Shown here piece after piece: positions 45,527-54,687 of a DNA stretch of 64,000 nucleotides. Position numbers and translations under genes: made by a program. Origin of the DNA: Nodosilinea sp. PGN35 (GTDB lineage: Bacteria > Cyanobacteriota > Cyanobacteriia > Phormidesmidales > Phormidesmidaceae); contig NZ_JAQKQJ010000003.1 in NCBI RefSeq assembly GCF_029109325.1, positions 205,585 to 269,584 on the forward strand, written 5' to 3'. The number at the start of each line of letters is the position of its first letter. The stretch's first letter is position 1. A model generated the notes under the pieces. The model worked only from the letters and a program-made list of their open reading frames with translations, was not told the DNA's origin and did not search any database.

Positions 45527-47242
45527 TCACGGTTGGTTGCTGAGCTGCACCAGAATGCTGCCGGTCTGCATCGCATCGCTGCGATCGCCACTGACCAGCG
45601 TGATCTGCCGCAGATGCCTGAGGGCAGGCTGGGCCGCCGTGCTCCACAGCCGCCACCGGGGCAGCCGAGCGGCTAAACCGGCCTGAATCTGCGGCCAATC
45701 GATGTGAGTATAACCGGTGCTGGGGCCGGGCATCTGGGCCACCTGCGACCACCAAGCCGGGCGCGGGCGGGGAACCGCCGCCGGGTGAAGGACGGCATCC
45801 AGCGTGGCGGGGGAGGCGGCCAGGGCCTCGTACCGATCGACCTGGGCGTGCAGCCCCGCCACCTCGGCCACCACCTGCAAAGGCTGCGCCCCTCGCTTGG
45901 GCAGGGCCAGGCGAGTCCAGGCGATCGCCGGAGTGCCCCGCAGGTCAAGGCTGCCAACCCCCAAGCCCCGCTCCTGGGCCAGGGCCGTAATGCCATCGAG
46001 GGCGGCGGTCAGGGTGTCGCTCTGGGGAGCCACCACCAGCCAGTCGGGAGCGCCGGTTGCCGCCGTTCCCAAGCCCACCCCGTAGGCGCGATCGACTCCA
46101 GCCTCCAGCAGCGCCATAGCGCCCTGCCCCAGGGCTTTGTCGATCAGCTGGGCCAGCGGAAAACTGCCCTCGCCCGCGGGGGAAACCAGGGCCAGCAGCG
46201 GGTTGAGCCGCTGCCCCAGGGTGGCCAGGTCGACGCCGACCGCCGTCACCGCCAGCGAGTCTGGCAGGTAGGGCACTACGCTCTCCCAGTCGGTGGTTTT
46301 AGCCCGCTGGGGGTGGAGGCGATGCCCCTGGGCGGCCAGCAGCGCCGTGTGGCCCACCAGACCCTCGCGGGTGATCTGCCACGACATCAGCCCCCAGCCC
46401 ACCTGGTCGTCGGCGTCCCCCAGTTCCCCAAGGTTGATCAACGCCCCGTCAACCGCGCTCTCGGGGTTGAGCCACTGGCTGACGTTAGGCAGGTTCAGCG
46501 CTAGCAGCCCCACCCGCTGAGGGGGCAGCTCTCGCAGGGCGGTTTTGTAGCGGCGATCGCTCTGCAGATTGAGGTCGGTAGACTGGGCGGCGGTCAGCGC
46601 CTGGCGCAGCACGTCGGGGTGGTTGGCGGCCAGCAGGTAGCGGTTGGCCACTAGGGCCGTGGCCAGGGCGGTTTCTGCCTGGGGGCCTGGGGGAGTTGCC
46701 CGCCGGGCGTAGATCAGCCGGTTGCCCGAAAATTCTTCAAAGGTGAGAGCGTCGCCTGCGATCGCGCGGTTTTGCCAGTACAGCTCCAGGGCCGCCTGGG
46801 CCGCCGCGCTGTCGTTGCAGGCCAGAGCCACCAGATAGCCAGGGGTGGTGCCGTTGCTGGGGTCTTGGTCGAGGTCGGGGGTGACCATGGCGGCGGTCAC
46901 CTCCTCCCCCAGCCAGGGCTGAAGGTCGCGGCTGTAGCTGAGACCGGTGTTGGCCAACAGCGCCTGCTCGATCAGTTCCTGGTCGCGGCGGGCCTCCTGG
47001 CGCAGGCGGGGGGCGGCCAGATATTCCCACAGGCTGGCGAGGCGATCGGGGCGCACCAGCACCGAGGCAACCACGGGCGACTGCTTGGGCACAAACTGAA
47101 GCGCCAGCGGCTGCGCCTGCCCCCCGCGCTCAATCAGGTAGAGGGGCGTGTTGAGGGTCAACCGCCCCAGCAGACCTAGACCCAGCACCAGCACCAGCCC
47201 AGCGACAATGGCGAGGGGACGAATAAACGAGGGAAACTTCAT
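45527..47242 (-). CDS. DUF3352 protein with N-terminal membrane anchor
   Basis: 571 residues from the ATG at 47242 (GAGG upstream). One N-terminal membrane segment (PLAIVAGLVLVLGLGLLG) followed by a long soluble domain, with FVPKQSPVVASVLVRPDRL and SYSRDLQPWLGEEVTAAM, matches DUF3352, a cyanobacterial family of exported or anchored proteins of unknown function. It precedes glxK by 10 bases. A frame-wide repeat of Q/A-rich segments and no enzymatic motif are seen. Confidence 0.85.
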   Translation of the reverse strand: MKFPSFIRPLAIVAGLVLVLGLGLLGRLTLNTPLYLIERGGQAQPLALQFVPKQSPVVASVLVRPDRLASLWEYLAAPRLRQEARRDQELIEQALLANTGLSYSRDLQPWLGEEVTAAMVTPDLDQDPSNGTTPGYLVALACNDSAAAQAALELYWQNRAIAGDALTFEEFSGNRLIYARRATPPGPQAETALATALVANRYLLAANHPDVLRQALTAAQSTDLNLQSDRRYKTALRELPPQRVGLLALNLPNVSQWLNPESAVDGALINLGELGDADDQVGWGLMSWQITREGLVGHTALLAAQGHRLHPQRAKTTDWESVVPYLPDSLAVTAVGVDLATLGQRLNPLLALVSPAGEGSFPLAQLIDKALGQGAMALLEAGVDRAYGVGLGTAATGAPDWLVVAPQSDTLTAALDGITALAQERGLGVGSLDLRGTPAIAWTRLALPKRGAQPLQVVAEVAGLHAQVDRYEALAASPATLDAVLHPAAVPRPRPAWWSQVAQMPGPSTGYTHIDWPQIQAGLAARLPRWRLWSTAAQPALRHLRQITLVSGDRSDAMQTGSILVQLSNQP

Positions 47243-47569
47243 TGACCTCACGCCACTGACCTCACGCCTAAAACCCAACAACACCTGCAGCGCGATCGCC
47301 CGCGCCGACTAATGCTCCCTAGTGTATGGCCCTTCGATACCCGTAATGCCTCGGATGACGGCGGGCTGTTTAGAAATTAAACAATGTAAATTTTCAGGTT
47401 TCTAGCGGTCAGTTAAGACCTTCGCGCCCACGGGCTCAATGTTGGGGAGTCACCGCAATGGCTCGCCATCGGCGCAGGAGGGCGATCGCCGCTGCCCCTA
47501 ACGAAGCGCATCCTGGGCCAATGGTATAGTTAGCCTTAAAATCGGCCAAACCCAGTGGTATAGCCGCCG
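47243..47569. other. Divergent intergenic gap without recognised features
   Basis: This 327-base gap lies between two divergent genes and must hold their promoters. I see an AT-rich patch around 47370-47400 (TTTAGAAATTAAAC), nothing more that I can support. Confidence 0.5.
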
Positions 47570-48250
47570 ATGTACCGATTTTGCCGGACTATGCTGCGTT
47601 CTTCTAGGCTGCGACGCTTTGCTACTCTGTCGGCCCTGGCGGGCTGGTTTGCCCTGGGGGCGCAATTTTATCTGTCGGTGCAGCTGGGTATAGCCAACGG
47701 CAGCGGCGTGCTGGGGGGCGTCGTGGCCTACTTCAGCTATTTCACCATTTTGACCAATTTGCTGGCGGCGATCGCCCTCACCGCCGCCGCCCTGGGCGAT
47801 CGGGCTGCTCTCCCGTGGCTGGACTTGTTTCGCCGCCCCGGTGCTGTCACCGCCATCACCGCCAGCATTGTGGTGGTGGGCAGCGTTTACTTCGTCATCT
47901 TGCGCCACATCTGGGAGCCCCAGGGGTTGCAGCTGGTGGTCGATGTGCTGCTGCACTACGTCATGCCGCCGCTCTTTTTGGTCTACTGGTGGTGGGCCGT
48001 GCCCAAACGGGTGCTGCGGCCCAGCGCCATCGTCCGCTGGATGGCCTACCCGCTGGGCTACGCCCTCTACGCCCTGGTGCTGGGGGCAGTGCGGGGCCGC
48101 TACCCCTACCCGTTCATCGATGTCATTGCCCTGGGCTACCCGCGCGTGCTGATCAACTCTGCGGTTCTGCTGGCGGGCTTTGCCCTGCTCTGTTGGGGGC
48201 TGATTCTGCTGGGGCGACTCGACCAGCGCCGCGCCCCTGGCTTTGGCTAA
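47570..48250 (+). CDS. Pr6Pr family six-helix membrane protein
   Basis: 226 residues with six predicted membrane helices. YFSYFTILTNLLAAIALT (first half), VLRHIWEPQG... as ILRHIWEPQGLQLVVDVLLH and VLINSAVLLAGFALLC match the Pr6Pr pattern of bacterial six-helix proteins related to FAR-17a/AIG1. Function unknown; hydrolase activity is known only for the eukaryotic relatives. Single-gene unit; convergent with the lipoprotein gene at a 4-base gap. Confidence 0.82.
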   Translation: MYRFCRTMLRSSRLRRFATLSALAGWFALGAQFYLSVQLGIANGSGVLGGVVAYFSYFTILTNLLAAIALTAAALGDRAALPWLDLFRRPGAVTAITASIVVVGSVYFVILRHIWEPQGLQLVVDVLLHYVMPPLFLVYWWWAVPKRVLRPSAIVRWMAYPLGYALYALVLGAVRGRYPYPFIDVIALGYPRVLINSAVLLAGFALLCWGLILLGRLDQRRAPGFG

Positions 48251-48254
48251 TGCG

Positions 48255-48662
48255 CTACTCCCAGTCCACCGGCTGAATGCGGTCGATGTAGTCGAGGTTG
48301 GCCAGCTCGATCAAAATATCCTGGTGGTTGGCCTGGTGGGTGTTGCCGATGGTCAGCACCTCACCCTCGCCGCAGCCGATGCGCCCCCGACTCTGCGGAA
48401 AGAACTGGGCTGAAGGGTCGATGGCGCTCACCGCCTGGGCGTAGGCATCGCCCGTGGGAATGCAAAACTCGTAGTCGAGCGATCGCTTGCCGTCGCTGGG
48501 GCCGTAGAGGCCGTTTTCATCTAAACCGCTCAGATCACAGGCAATCTTATCGATGGCGGTGGAGCTGTTTGCCGAGGGGACAGGCTGGCAGGCCAGGGCA
48601 AAAGCCAGCACCATGCCCCCCAGGGGCAGCGTGAGCGTGGATCGCAGGCGAGGCGTGACCAT
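48255..48662 (-). CDS. Putative lipoprotein of unknown function
   Basis: 135 residues from the ATG at 48662. The N-terminus PLGGMVLAFALAC is a lipoprotein signal with lipobox AFALAC. The mature part begins QPVPSANSSTAIDKIACDLS and contains three more cysteines and a YEFCIPTGDAYAQAV segment. No family recognised. The longer frame up to 48761 would bury the signal sequence and is rejected. Confidence 0.65.
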   Translation of the reverse strand: MVTPRLRSTLTLPLGGMVLAFALACQPVPSANSSTAIDKIACDLSGLDENGLYGPSDGKRSLDYEFCIPTGDAYAQAVSAIDPSAQFFPQSRGRIGCGEGEVLTIGNTHQANHQDILIELANLDYIDRIQPVDWE

Positions 48663-48819
48663 AGGCGGAGCCGGTTGCGCAAGGGTTGGGCCAGGCCAGG
48701 GGGGCTGATGCCCAAACTCTCCCCTAAACCCACATCTAGCGGTGGTTAGCAGGTGAGCCACGCCGCCAGCCGGGAGCCCATGCCTACTCTATCGCGCCAT
48801 CGGCGTAACCGCCGACCGT

Positions 48820-49009
48820 TCAGACCAGACGATGGCCGCCGTCTACGTGCACCACCTCCCCGGTCACCGTGGGGCTGGCCATGAGAAAGATCACGGCCTG
48901 GGCCACATCGGTAGCCCTCGAAAGGCGCTGTACCGGCAGTTGGGTGGCCACCTGGCCAAACGTGGCCTGGGGGTCAGTGCCCAAGATGCAGTATCGGGGT
49001 CATAGTCAT
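48820..49009 (-). pseudogene. Internally deleted short-chain dehydrogenase (SDR) gene
   Basis: A perfect start is left: AAAGGAGCT then ATG ACT ATG ACC, but the frame stops after 11 codons (49009-48974). Immediately on, a shifted frame reads TDPQATFGQVATQLPVQRLS then RATDVAQAVIFLMASPTVTG and EVVHVDGGHRLV, stop at 48820-48822. This is the C-terminal end of an SDR (TGEVVxVDGG). About 200 residues with the Rossmann fold and YxxxK are gone. A TetR operator lies directly upstream. Confidence 0.82.
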
Positions 49010-49021
49010 AGCTCCTTTATC

Positions 49022-49037
49022 TTGAATGACCATTCAA
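49022..49037 (-). promoter_or_regulatory. TetR-type operator upstream of the broken SDR gene
   Basis: TTGAATG and CATTCAA flank AC in a perfect palindrome, 13 bases from the SDR start codon. A looser TTGAACACTCACTCAA follows at once (49040-49055). The adjacent TetR gene is the likely ligand source. A related motif, TTGAACGATCAA (49814-49825), lies upstream of that TetR gene itself, which would fit autoregulation. Confidence 0.7.
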
Positions 49038-49186
49038 ATTGAACACTCACTCAAGATAGCCTCAGAAAAAAGACCCGTCAAGCGGGCCGCGAAATTTAAT
49101 TTATCCTGAGTTCAAAATGGGAAAGGTTTTGGGCAAAGCAGACTCCCTGTCCGCTCCTAAGGAGACAGGGTTATCGCGAGCTGGGG

Positions 49187-49771
49187 CTATTTTGTCGCAG
49201 GGCGGAGCAGGGCGATCGCCCCAGAGGCAATGCTGTTGAGCGTTTGGGCATCCCTGCCCATGCGGGCCACCGCCAGCATGCCCACCACCAGACCCAGCAG
49301 CGCCTTGGCCTGGGTTTCTACCTCAAAGGAGGCCGACAGATCCCCCTCCTGCTGGGCCTGGGCGAGATTTTGACGAAAGAACAGTTCGATGTCGTCGAGG
49401 CGGCTTGTCACCACCGCCATGGTCGTCGGCGAGTGCGAGGCGCGCTCCATAGCGGTGTTGATGAGCAGGCAGCCCCGCTGTCCTGGGTCGCTGGCCATCG
49501 CCTTGGCCAGATGCTCAAACCACTGCTGAATGCACACCAAAGGCGGGCAGCGGCGCGGCATAGAAGCAAAAAAGAAGTCCTGTGTGTATTTCTTAAATGC
49601 CTGCTGGAAGAGCTTTTCTTTGTCGCCAAAGGCGGCGTAGAGGCTGCCCGGCTGAACACCAGTGGCCTGCACAATGTCCTTCATAGAGGTGTTGGCGTAG
49701 CCGCGCTGCCAGAACAGATCCATGGCGACAGCCAACACCGCATCTGTATCGAACTCCCGCTGCCGCACCAT
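49187..49771 (-). CDS. TetR/AcrR-family transcriptional regulator
   Basis: 194 residues. N-terminal helix-turn-helix: AMDLFWQRGYANTSMKDIVQATGVQPGSLYAAFGDKEKLFQQAF. The C-terminal ligand and dimer domain (CPPLVCIQQWFEHLAKAM, GCLLINTAMERAS) is of the TetR_C group often paired with SDR or reductase genes. It sits upstream of the deleted SDR on the same strand, with a clear operator between them. After loss of the SDR it may regulate only itself or remote genes. Confidence 0.92.
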   Translation of the reverse strand: MVRQREFDTDAVLAVAMDLFWQRGYANTSMKDIVQATGVQPGSLYAAFGDKEKLFQQAFKKYTQDFFFASMPRRCPPLVCIQQWFEHLAKAMASDPGQRGCLLINTAMERASHSPTTMAVVTSRLDDIELFFRQNLAQAQQEGDLSASFEVETQAKALLGLVVGMLAVARMGRDAQTLNSIASGAIALLRPATK

Positions 49772-50044
49772 GGCACCCTACAGATAGCCGCACCTACTAA
49801 GCATAGCATTCTTGAACGATCAAACAAATATGCGTGCTCAACCTCCTCTGATTATCCAAGCAGGTAAACCTGGGAACTGGGGCTAGTACTTGACCAAGCT
49901 GATTTTGACAGGGGCCAGCCGTTCTGGGTGCAGGGTATACGGTCTACGGCTCGCCTTGAACCTGAAACCTTGAACTGTATATCCCACTGACCCGTCATCT
50001 TGAGCTTGGCAGTCTACTAGGCTACCCCCGCCCAGGGCGAACGC

Positions 50045-50701
50045 CTACTGGTCAAGATGGGTGCCAATCAGGCAGGCTCCAGTCAGGCTGACGCCATTGA
50101 GCTGGCTGCTTGAGAGGTCAGCGCAGAGCAGATTGGCACCCCCCAGGGAGGCTCCCGACAGATTGGCCTGGCGCAGATCGGCTTCTTCTAAATTCGCATT
50201 GTCAAGCCGCGCCCCCTGCAAGTCGGTCTGGGAGAGGTCGGCCCCCTTCAGGTTGGTGTCGCTAAGATTCGCCCCCCGCAGGTCGGCCCCCCGCAGGTCA
50301 ACCCCTTGCAGGTTGACCCCCATCAGGTTGCAGCCACTCAAAAACGCCCCGGCCAGGCTGACTCCCCCCAGGCGTGCCCCCATCAGGTTCGCGCCCCGCA
50401 GGTTCGCCCCTCGCAGGTCGGCTCCAGTCATATCGCACTGCATCAGGTTTGCACCCCACAGATTGGCGCGCAGGTCGGCACCGACCAGGCTGGCCCCCAT
50501 TAGGTTTGCCCCCTCTAGGTGAGCTTTGGCCAGGGATGTCCGGCTGAGGTTGGCACCTACCAGGGTTGCCCCGGCCAGGTAAACCCCGGCCAGGTCAGCC
50601 CCAGAGAGGTCTTCATCTTCCAGGTCAGCCCCGGCCAGGTGACGGAGCTGGCCCGATCGCAGGGCGGCAATATCTATAGAATCGCTGGGCACAGAGGTCA
50701 C
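50045..50701 (-). CDS. Pentapeptide-repeat protein, long form
   Basis: 218 residues. From about residue 23 to the end the protein is a nearly unbroken run of A(D/N)LxG pentapeptides, about 38 units, giving a long quadrilateral beta-helix. One unit is a residue short (GADLRANLWGAN, about residues 78-89), which would kink or reset the helix register. It starts 12 bases after the DICT gene and is its operon partner. The fold is clear; the role is not. Confidence 0.93.
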   Translation of the reverse strand: MTSVPSDSIDIAALRSGQLRHLAGADLEDEDLSGADLAGVYLAGATLVGANLSRTSLAKAHLEGANLMGASLVGADLRANLWGANLMQCDMTGADLRGANLRGANLMGARLGGVSLAGAFLSGCNLMGVNLQGVDLRGADLRGANLSDTNLKGADLSQTDLQGARLDNANLEEADLRQANLSGASLGGANLLCADLSSSQLNGVSLTGACLIGTHLDQ

Positions 50702-50713
50702 TGGGGAAGGGCA

Positions 50714-52105
50714 CTATCGAGGGAGCAGTTCAGAGGAGGTGGGAAAAACTGAGGTTTGATCGGCCACGTCGGGGTTTAACAACCCAGTTCCCAAGGTAAT
50801 TTTAGTCGGTATCGTCGGCAGGCTCATGCCCTGCTGGAGGCCCATTACCATCAGGCCCAGCATCTCAACGAGTTTGGGATCCCACCGCTGCCCAGCTTCC
50901 GCCTGGCAGGTGGTGAGCACGTCGCCCAGCAGGGTGATGTCGGCCTCGGCGGGGTCTTGGCCATGGCGAGCCTGGGCCACCCGCCGCTGAAATTCGGCCA
51001 CCAGAGCCAGCATGCGCGATTCTAGGGGCACGGCGTCGCCAGTGAGACCCGCCGGATAGCCGCTGCCGTCCCAGCATTCGCCCTGGTGGGCAATGATGGC
51101 GGCCACCGCCCGCATACGGGGCATGAGCCGCAGCGCCTGCACCGCCGGAATCAGCGGGCAGCTTGGCCCGTCATCGGAGAGCGTGGCCAGGTTGGGGGCT
51201 GGGGCAATGCGGTGCAGCATACCCGCCAGTCGCAGCCGCTGGAGCTGCCAGGCGGGTAGATCGAGCAGCTGGCCCATCATTTCGAGCAGCGCCACCACTT
51301 CGCTGGCGGCCAGGGGGTTGATCGGGTCGCTGAGATCCACCAGCTGAGCCATACGCAAAAACGCCTGGAGCTCATTGGAGAGCAGGTTTTGGTCGAGGTC
51401 ATCCACGACGCTAAAGGCGAGGTTGCCCTCAAGATCGTTGCGGCTCTTTTGTAGATAGTGCACCACCTGGGTCACGGTATGGCTCACCACCCCAGACTCA
51501 CCGCTGCGGAGGGCGGGGTTTTGCTGCTTGAGCGTGGCCAGGTGGTCGGCGAGCTGCGCCTGAAGGGCTGGGTTATAGCGACCCACATGGGCGATCGCCA
51601 GCTCCACCGTCTGGCTCACCAGGGCCGAGTCGAAGGTCCAAAACCCGTAGAACTTGCGCTCCAGATCGTGCTCGGGCCTGCCGGTTTTACCGTAGTCGGC
51701 CTCTGAAAGCTCCTGACAGAGCACCATGGCGGTGTAGTCAGGCGACAGGATCATCAGGTGCCATTCTTCGGCTACCGGGTCGCCGTCGGCCAGATCGACA
51801 AGGGCGACGTTTTGCCGCTGGCTGGTGGGGTGGTCGTGAAAGCCCGCCTCGGGGGAGGCCAGGATCACAATTTGCTGAGCCTGATCGGCGATCGCGCTGT
51901 AGCGATCGGCCTCTTGCAGGTACCACTTGCCCCGCTGAAAAGCCGTGATTACCAGGGGGGCCGAGCCCGAGGTCAAAATGCAGTCTTCCAGGGCGTGACA
52001 GAGGGCGACCAGGGTATTTTTGTAGTACACGCCGTAGTTGAGCGGCGTCGTGTCTGGCTCAGCCCGACCGTCCACCAGCTGCTTTAGTATCGACCCCTCC
52101 AGCAT
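50714..52105 (-). CDS. DICT sensory domain protein with degenerate HD-GYP domain
   Basis: 463 residues. The N-terminal half (LNYGVYYKNTLVALCHALED, later FYGFWTFDSALVSQTVELAI) fits the DICT sensory domain linked with light and cyclic-dinucleotide signalling. The C-terminal half is an HD-GYP fold: HQGECWDGSGYPAGLTGDAVPLESRMLALV is intact in outline, but the HD site reads LAGMLHRIAP, with Arg where the catalytic Asp should be. It is probably a signalling receptor, not an active c-di-GMP phosphodiesterase. It lies 39 bases after the radical SAM gene and 12 before the pentapeptide gene. Confidence 0.8.
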   Translation of the reverse strand: MLEGSILKQLVDGRAEPDTTPLNYGVYYKNTLVALCHALEDCILTSGSAPLVITAFQRGKWYLQEADRYSAIADQAQQIVILASPEAGFHDHPTSQRQNVALVDLADGDPVAEEWHLMILSPDYTAMVLCQELSEADYGKTGRPEHDLERKFYGFWTFDSALVSQTVELAIAHVGRYNPALQAQLADHLATLKQQNPALRSGESGVVSHTVTQVVHYLQKSRNDLEGNLAFSVVDDLDQNLLSNELQAFLRMAQLVDLSDPINPLAASEVVALLEMMGQLLDLPAWQLQRLRLAGMLHRIAPAPNLATLSDDGPSCPLIPAVQALRLMPRMRAVAAIIAHQGECWDGSGYPAGLTGDAVPLESRMLALVAEFQRRVAQARHGQDPAEADITLLGDVLTTCQAEAGQRWDPKLVEMLGLMVMGLQQGMSLPTIPTKITLGTGLLNPDVADQTSVFPTSSELLPR

Positions 52106-52144
52106 TGCAATCCCCTATAGTTTAGTTACCTGTAGCCCCGGTGA

Positions 52145-53758
52145 TCAGGATGATAACGCAGCCAGAGGGCGGCGGTCAGCCTCGATCGGAGCGCTCAAAG
52201 CTTCCTCTAGCGGAGCCCGCCCCAGTCGCTCTTCCAGAATATCCATCACCTCGCGGCCAAAGTCGTCGGGGTTGCGCTGCCAGGCCTCCAGGCACACCTC
52301 GCCAAAAAACGACCCCAGCGGCTCTGGGTTCCACAGCAGCTTCTTCGACACCCAGGGCAGGTGAATATCCAGGGGGTTATAGTCGCGCTTGAGAATGTCC
52401 TTCTCAAAGGCGTACTCCTCCAGGTGGGTGTGGGGCTGGAGACCAATGAAGAAAATGGCGGGCTCCACCTTGTCGCGGCCAAATACCGCCTCCAGGGCGC
52501 GGTGGTAGGCGAGGGTCTGGCGAATGGTCTCGGGCCGCTCGTCAATCACATTAAAGGAGTAGTTGACCGACACCAGGTCGTTGAAGCCCGCCGCCTTGAG
52601 ATCTTTGCAGTTTTGCAGCACCGTGCGCAGGTTGTAGCCCATGCGCATCTTGCGCACCAGCTCCTGGGAGCCGCTGGTGATGCCGATCTCAAAGTAGTTC
52701 ATGCCGGTGTCGGCCATCAGCTGGCAGAGCCGGGGGGTGAGGTTGTCGGCCCGGATGTAGGCGGCCCAGTGGATGTCGGTCATGCCCGCGGCGAGAATCT
52801 TCTCCAGCAGCTCTTCAGCGTCTTTCATGAACCGACGGGCGGGGATGAACTGGGCGTCGGTAAACCAGAAGTTGCGCACGCCCCGCTTGTACAGCTGCTG
52901 CATTTCGGCCACCACCTCGTCGGCGGGGTTGATGCGCACCTGCTTGCCCTCCACCACGGTGTAGACGCAGTAGCAGCAGTTGTGGGGGCAGCCCCGCTTG
53001 GTCTGCACGCCAATGTAGAAGTCCTGGTCTTGCAGGTAGTAGTCAAACTCCGGCCAGATCGCCTCGATGTAGTCGTAGTTGCAGGCGGTTTTTTCGAGGG
53101 GGGCGGGCTCTTCGTGGATCAGGCGATCGCGCGGTGTGGTCTCCCCCGCAATGTAGCAGCGCTGATCGGAGAAATCTTGGCCCCGCAAAATCCGCTCCAG
53201 CAGCATCTCCCCCTCGCCCACGGAGATGATCGTGCCCTTGGGCAGGCGGTTGTGCAACTGCTCGTAGAACACGCTGACCGCGCCGCCGCCCACCACGGTG
53301 GCGACCTCGGGGTGGTAGCGCCGGGCGCGCTTAACCCCCCGCTTGATCAGCCCCTGGTTGCGCCACAGCTCGGCCAGATAGGTGGTGGCCATGCGCAGGC
53401 CGCCCAGGGCACCCCGCGCCCTGAGGAACGGGTTGCGGGCGTAGAAAAACTCAAAGGCATTTTGCAGCGGGTTGCCGCCGCGACCGCCCACCGGGGCAAA
53501 AATCTGAATGTCGCGCCAGGAGTACACCAGCAGGGTGGGCTGAAAGTCGTCAATGCAGCGATCGAGGGCAGCCCCATAGTCGAGGGGCGGCACGGCACCG
53601 AGATCAAAGATCCGTTGCTCTACGAGGGGAAACAGCTTGTGCACATGGTCAGCTAGGTATACAACCCCGATGGGGAAAATGGGGTTACAGGGCAGCCGTA
53701 CGTAGAGCACACGGGCCTGGCTGGCGGTAGTAGAGGGCATGCTTCTCAGGCTTGACAT
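52145..53758 (-). CDS. B12-binding-domain radical SAM protein
   Basis: 537 residues. The N-terminal part has a cobalamin-domain-like fold (FPIGVVYLADHVHKLFP, VVGGGAVSVFYEQL, then IISVGEGEMLLERIL). The radical SAM domain has the cluster motif CPHNCCYC (CxxxCxxC, about residue 255) and the usual following strands (NFWFTDAQFIP, YFEIGITSGSQELVRKMRMGYN). The substrate is unknown; homologues are conserved in cyanobacteria. Starts at ATG 53758 or M7. It leads an operon with the DICT and pentapeptide genes. Confidence 0.85.
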   Translation of the reverse strand: MSSLRSMPSTTASQARVLYVRLPCNPIFPIGVVYLADHVHKLFPLVEQRIFDLGAVPPLDYGAALDRCIDDFQPTLLVYSWRDIQIFAPVGGRGGNPLQNAFEFFYARNPFLRARGALGGLRMATTYLAELWRNQGLIKRGVKRARRYHPEVATVVGGGAVSVFYEQLHNRLPKGTIISVGEGEMLLERILRGQDFSDQRCYIAGETTPRDRLIHEEPAPLEKTACNYDYIEAIWPEFDYYLQDQDFYIGVQTKRGCPHNCCYCVYTVVEGKQVRINPADEVVAEMQQLYKRGVRNFWFTDAQFIPARRFMKDAEELLEKILAAGMTDIHWAAYIRADNLTPRLCQLMADTGMNYFEIGITSGSQELVRKMRMGYNLRTVLQNCKDLKAAGFNDLVSVNYSFNVIDERPETIRQTLAYHRALEAVFGRDKVEPAIFFIGLQPHTHLEEYAFEKDILKRDYNPLDIHLPWVSKKLLWNPEPLGSFFGEVCLEAWQRNPDDFGREVMDILEERLGRAPLEEALSAPIEADRRPLAALSS

Positions 53759-54038
53759 ATATCTTCACGATAGCACCGTCTCCTGACCTGGGCCGCGCCC
53801 GACCATAAATCTAGCGTTCTGGGAGCACAAATTGCCTCAACCATCCCTGCCACCCCCTGGCTCAGGCCCCAGGCAGAGCGCAGAGCTGGTCGGGACGCAC
53901 GCGAATTCATGGTATAAAAACATTGTTAAGCTTCTAAAAGCCGCTTGTCCGGGGGGCTTTAGAGATCAATTTGGGGCGGCAATCGCCAATCCCTCCGGCG
54001 AAATCTCGGGCTCCGGGCCAGGGAGTTGCAAAACATGA

Positions 54039-54075
54039 AGCACTGTGTCTGATTATTTTGAATAATTAAGGTGCT
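54039..54075. repeat. Nested hairpin in the 53759-54166 gap
   Basis: AGCAC (54039-54043) pairs with GTGCT (54071-54075), and inside it ATTATT (54052-54057) pairs with AATAAT around TTG. A second hairpin, CTAAAAGCC/GGCTTTAG, lies at about 53934-53963. The gap holds the promoter of the DUF1830 gene; no other feature is recognised. Confidence 0.5.
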
Positions 54076-54166
54076 GTAGGGGTTGGTAGTCGCCTTTACA
54101 ACAGCCGGGGATCGCGAGGTGTTACGCTTTGCGTAGTGATTCTTGCAGTATTGCCGTAAAGCATCA

Positions 54167-54532
54167 ATGGCACAAATCCTTGATCCCCTTCCCTCCGATG
54201 GCCAGAGCCAGGTGCTCTGCTGCTATGTCAATGCCACCAGTAAGATCCAGGTCGCTCGCATTACAAACGTGCCCGATTGGTACTTCGAACGGGTTGTATT
54301 TCCAGGGCAGCGGCTGCTGTTTGAAACGGTTCCCAAAGCCCTGCTGGAAATTCATACGGGTATGATGGCGAGCGCCATTTTGTCTGACAGTATTCCCTGC
54401 GAACGTTTGCAGGTCGATGACCCAGAGCCTACGGTTTTTGAGGCCGCCTCAGGTGCTGAGCTTGAGGCGAGCCTTCTGCCCGAACCCCTAGATCAGCCCA
54501 CTCCTGCGGTGGCCGTTTCCCCTGCCAGTTAG
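54167..54532 (+). CDS. DUF1830 protein
   Basis: 121 residues from the ATG at 54167. The domain LCCYVNATSKIQVARITNVP then DWYFERVVFPGQRLLFETVP is the DUF1830 signature, found only in cyanobacteria. The C-terminal 40 residues are acidic and Pro-rich and look disordered. Role unknown. An upstream in-frame start at 54143 is not supported. Confidence 0.85.
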   Translation: MAQILDPLPSDGQSQVLCCYVNATSKIQVARITNVPDWYFERVVFPGQRLLFETVPKALLEIHTGMMASAILSDSIPCERLQVDDPEPTVFEAASGAELEASLLPEPLDQPTPAVAVSPAS

Positions 54533-54687
54533 TTCGGTAGACTGGTGGTGTGGTGCGCTTAGTCCTAGCTATCTCAGCCGCTTCCTAGGTATGGCGCTGA
54601 CGGGTAGTGTCCAGCGGGCTGAAAGGTAGAATTCTGCCCTTCTCAATGCCGCCAGAGCAATGCCAGTGGTGACCCAGGGAAAGAACC

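Noticed and set aside
50061..50522. Repetitive Arg/Pro/Ser-rich frame on the plus strand
   Set aside because: It is the complement of pentapeptide repeats at 50045-50701, so the repeat pattern is copied.
52361..53656. 431-codon open frame antisense to the radical SAM gene
   Set aside because: The minus-strand gene has clear motifs; the antisense translation is low-complexity.
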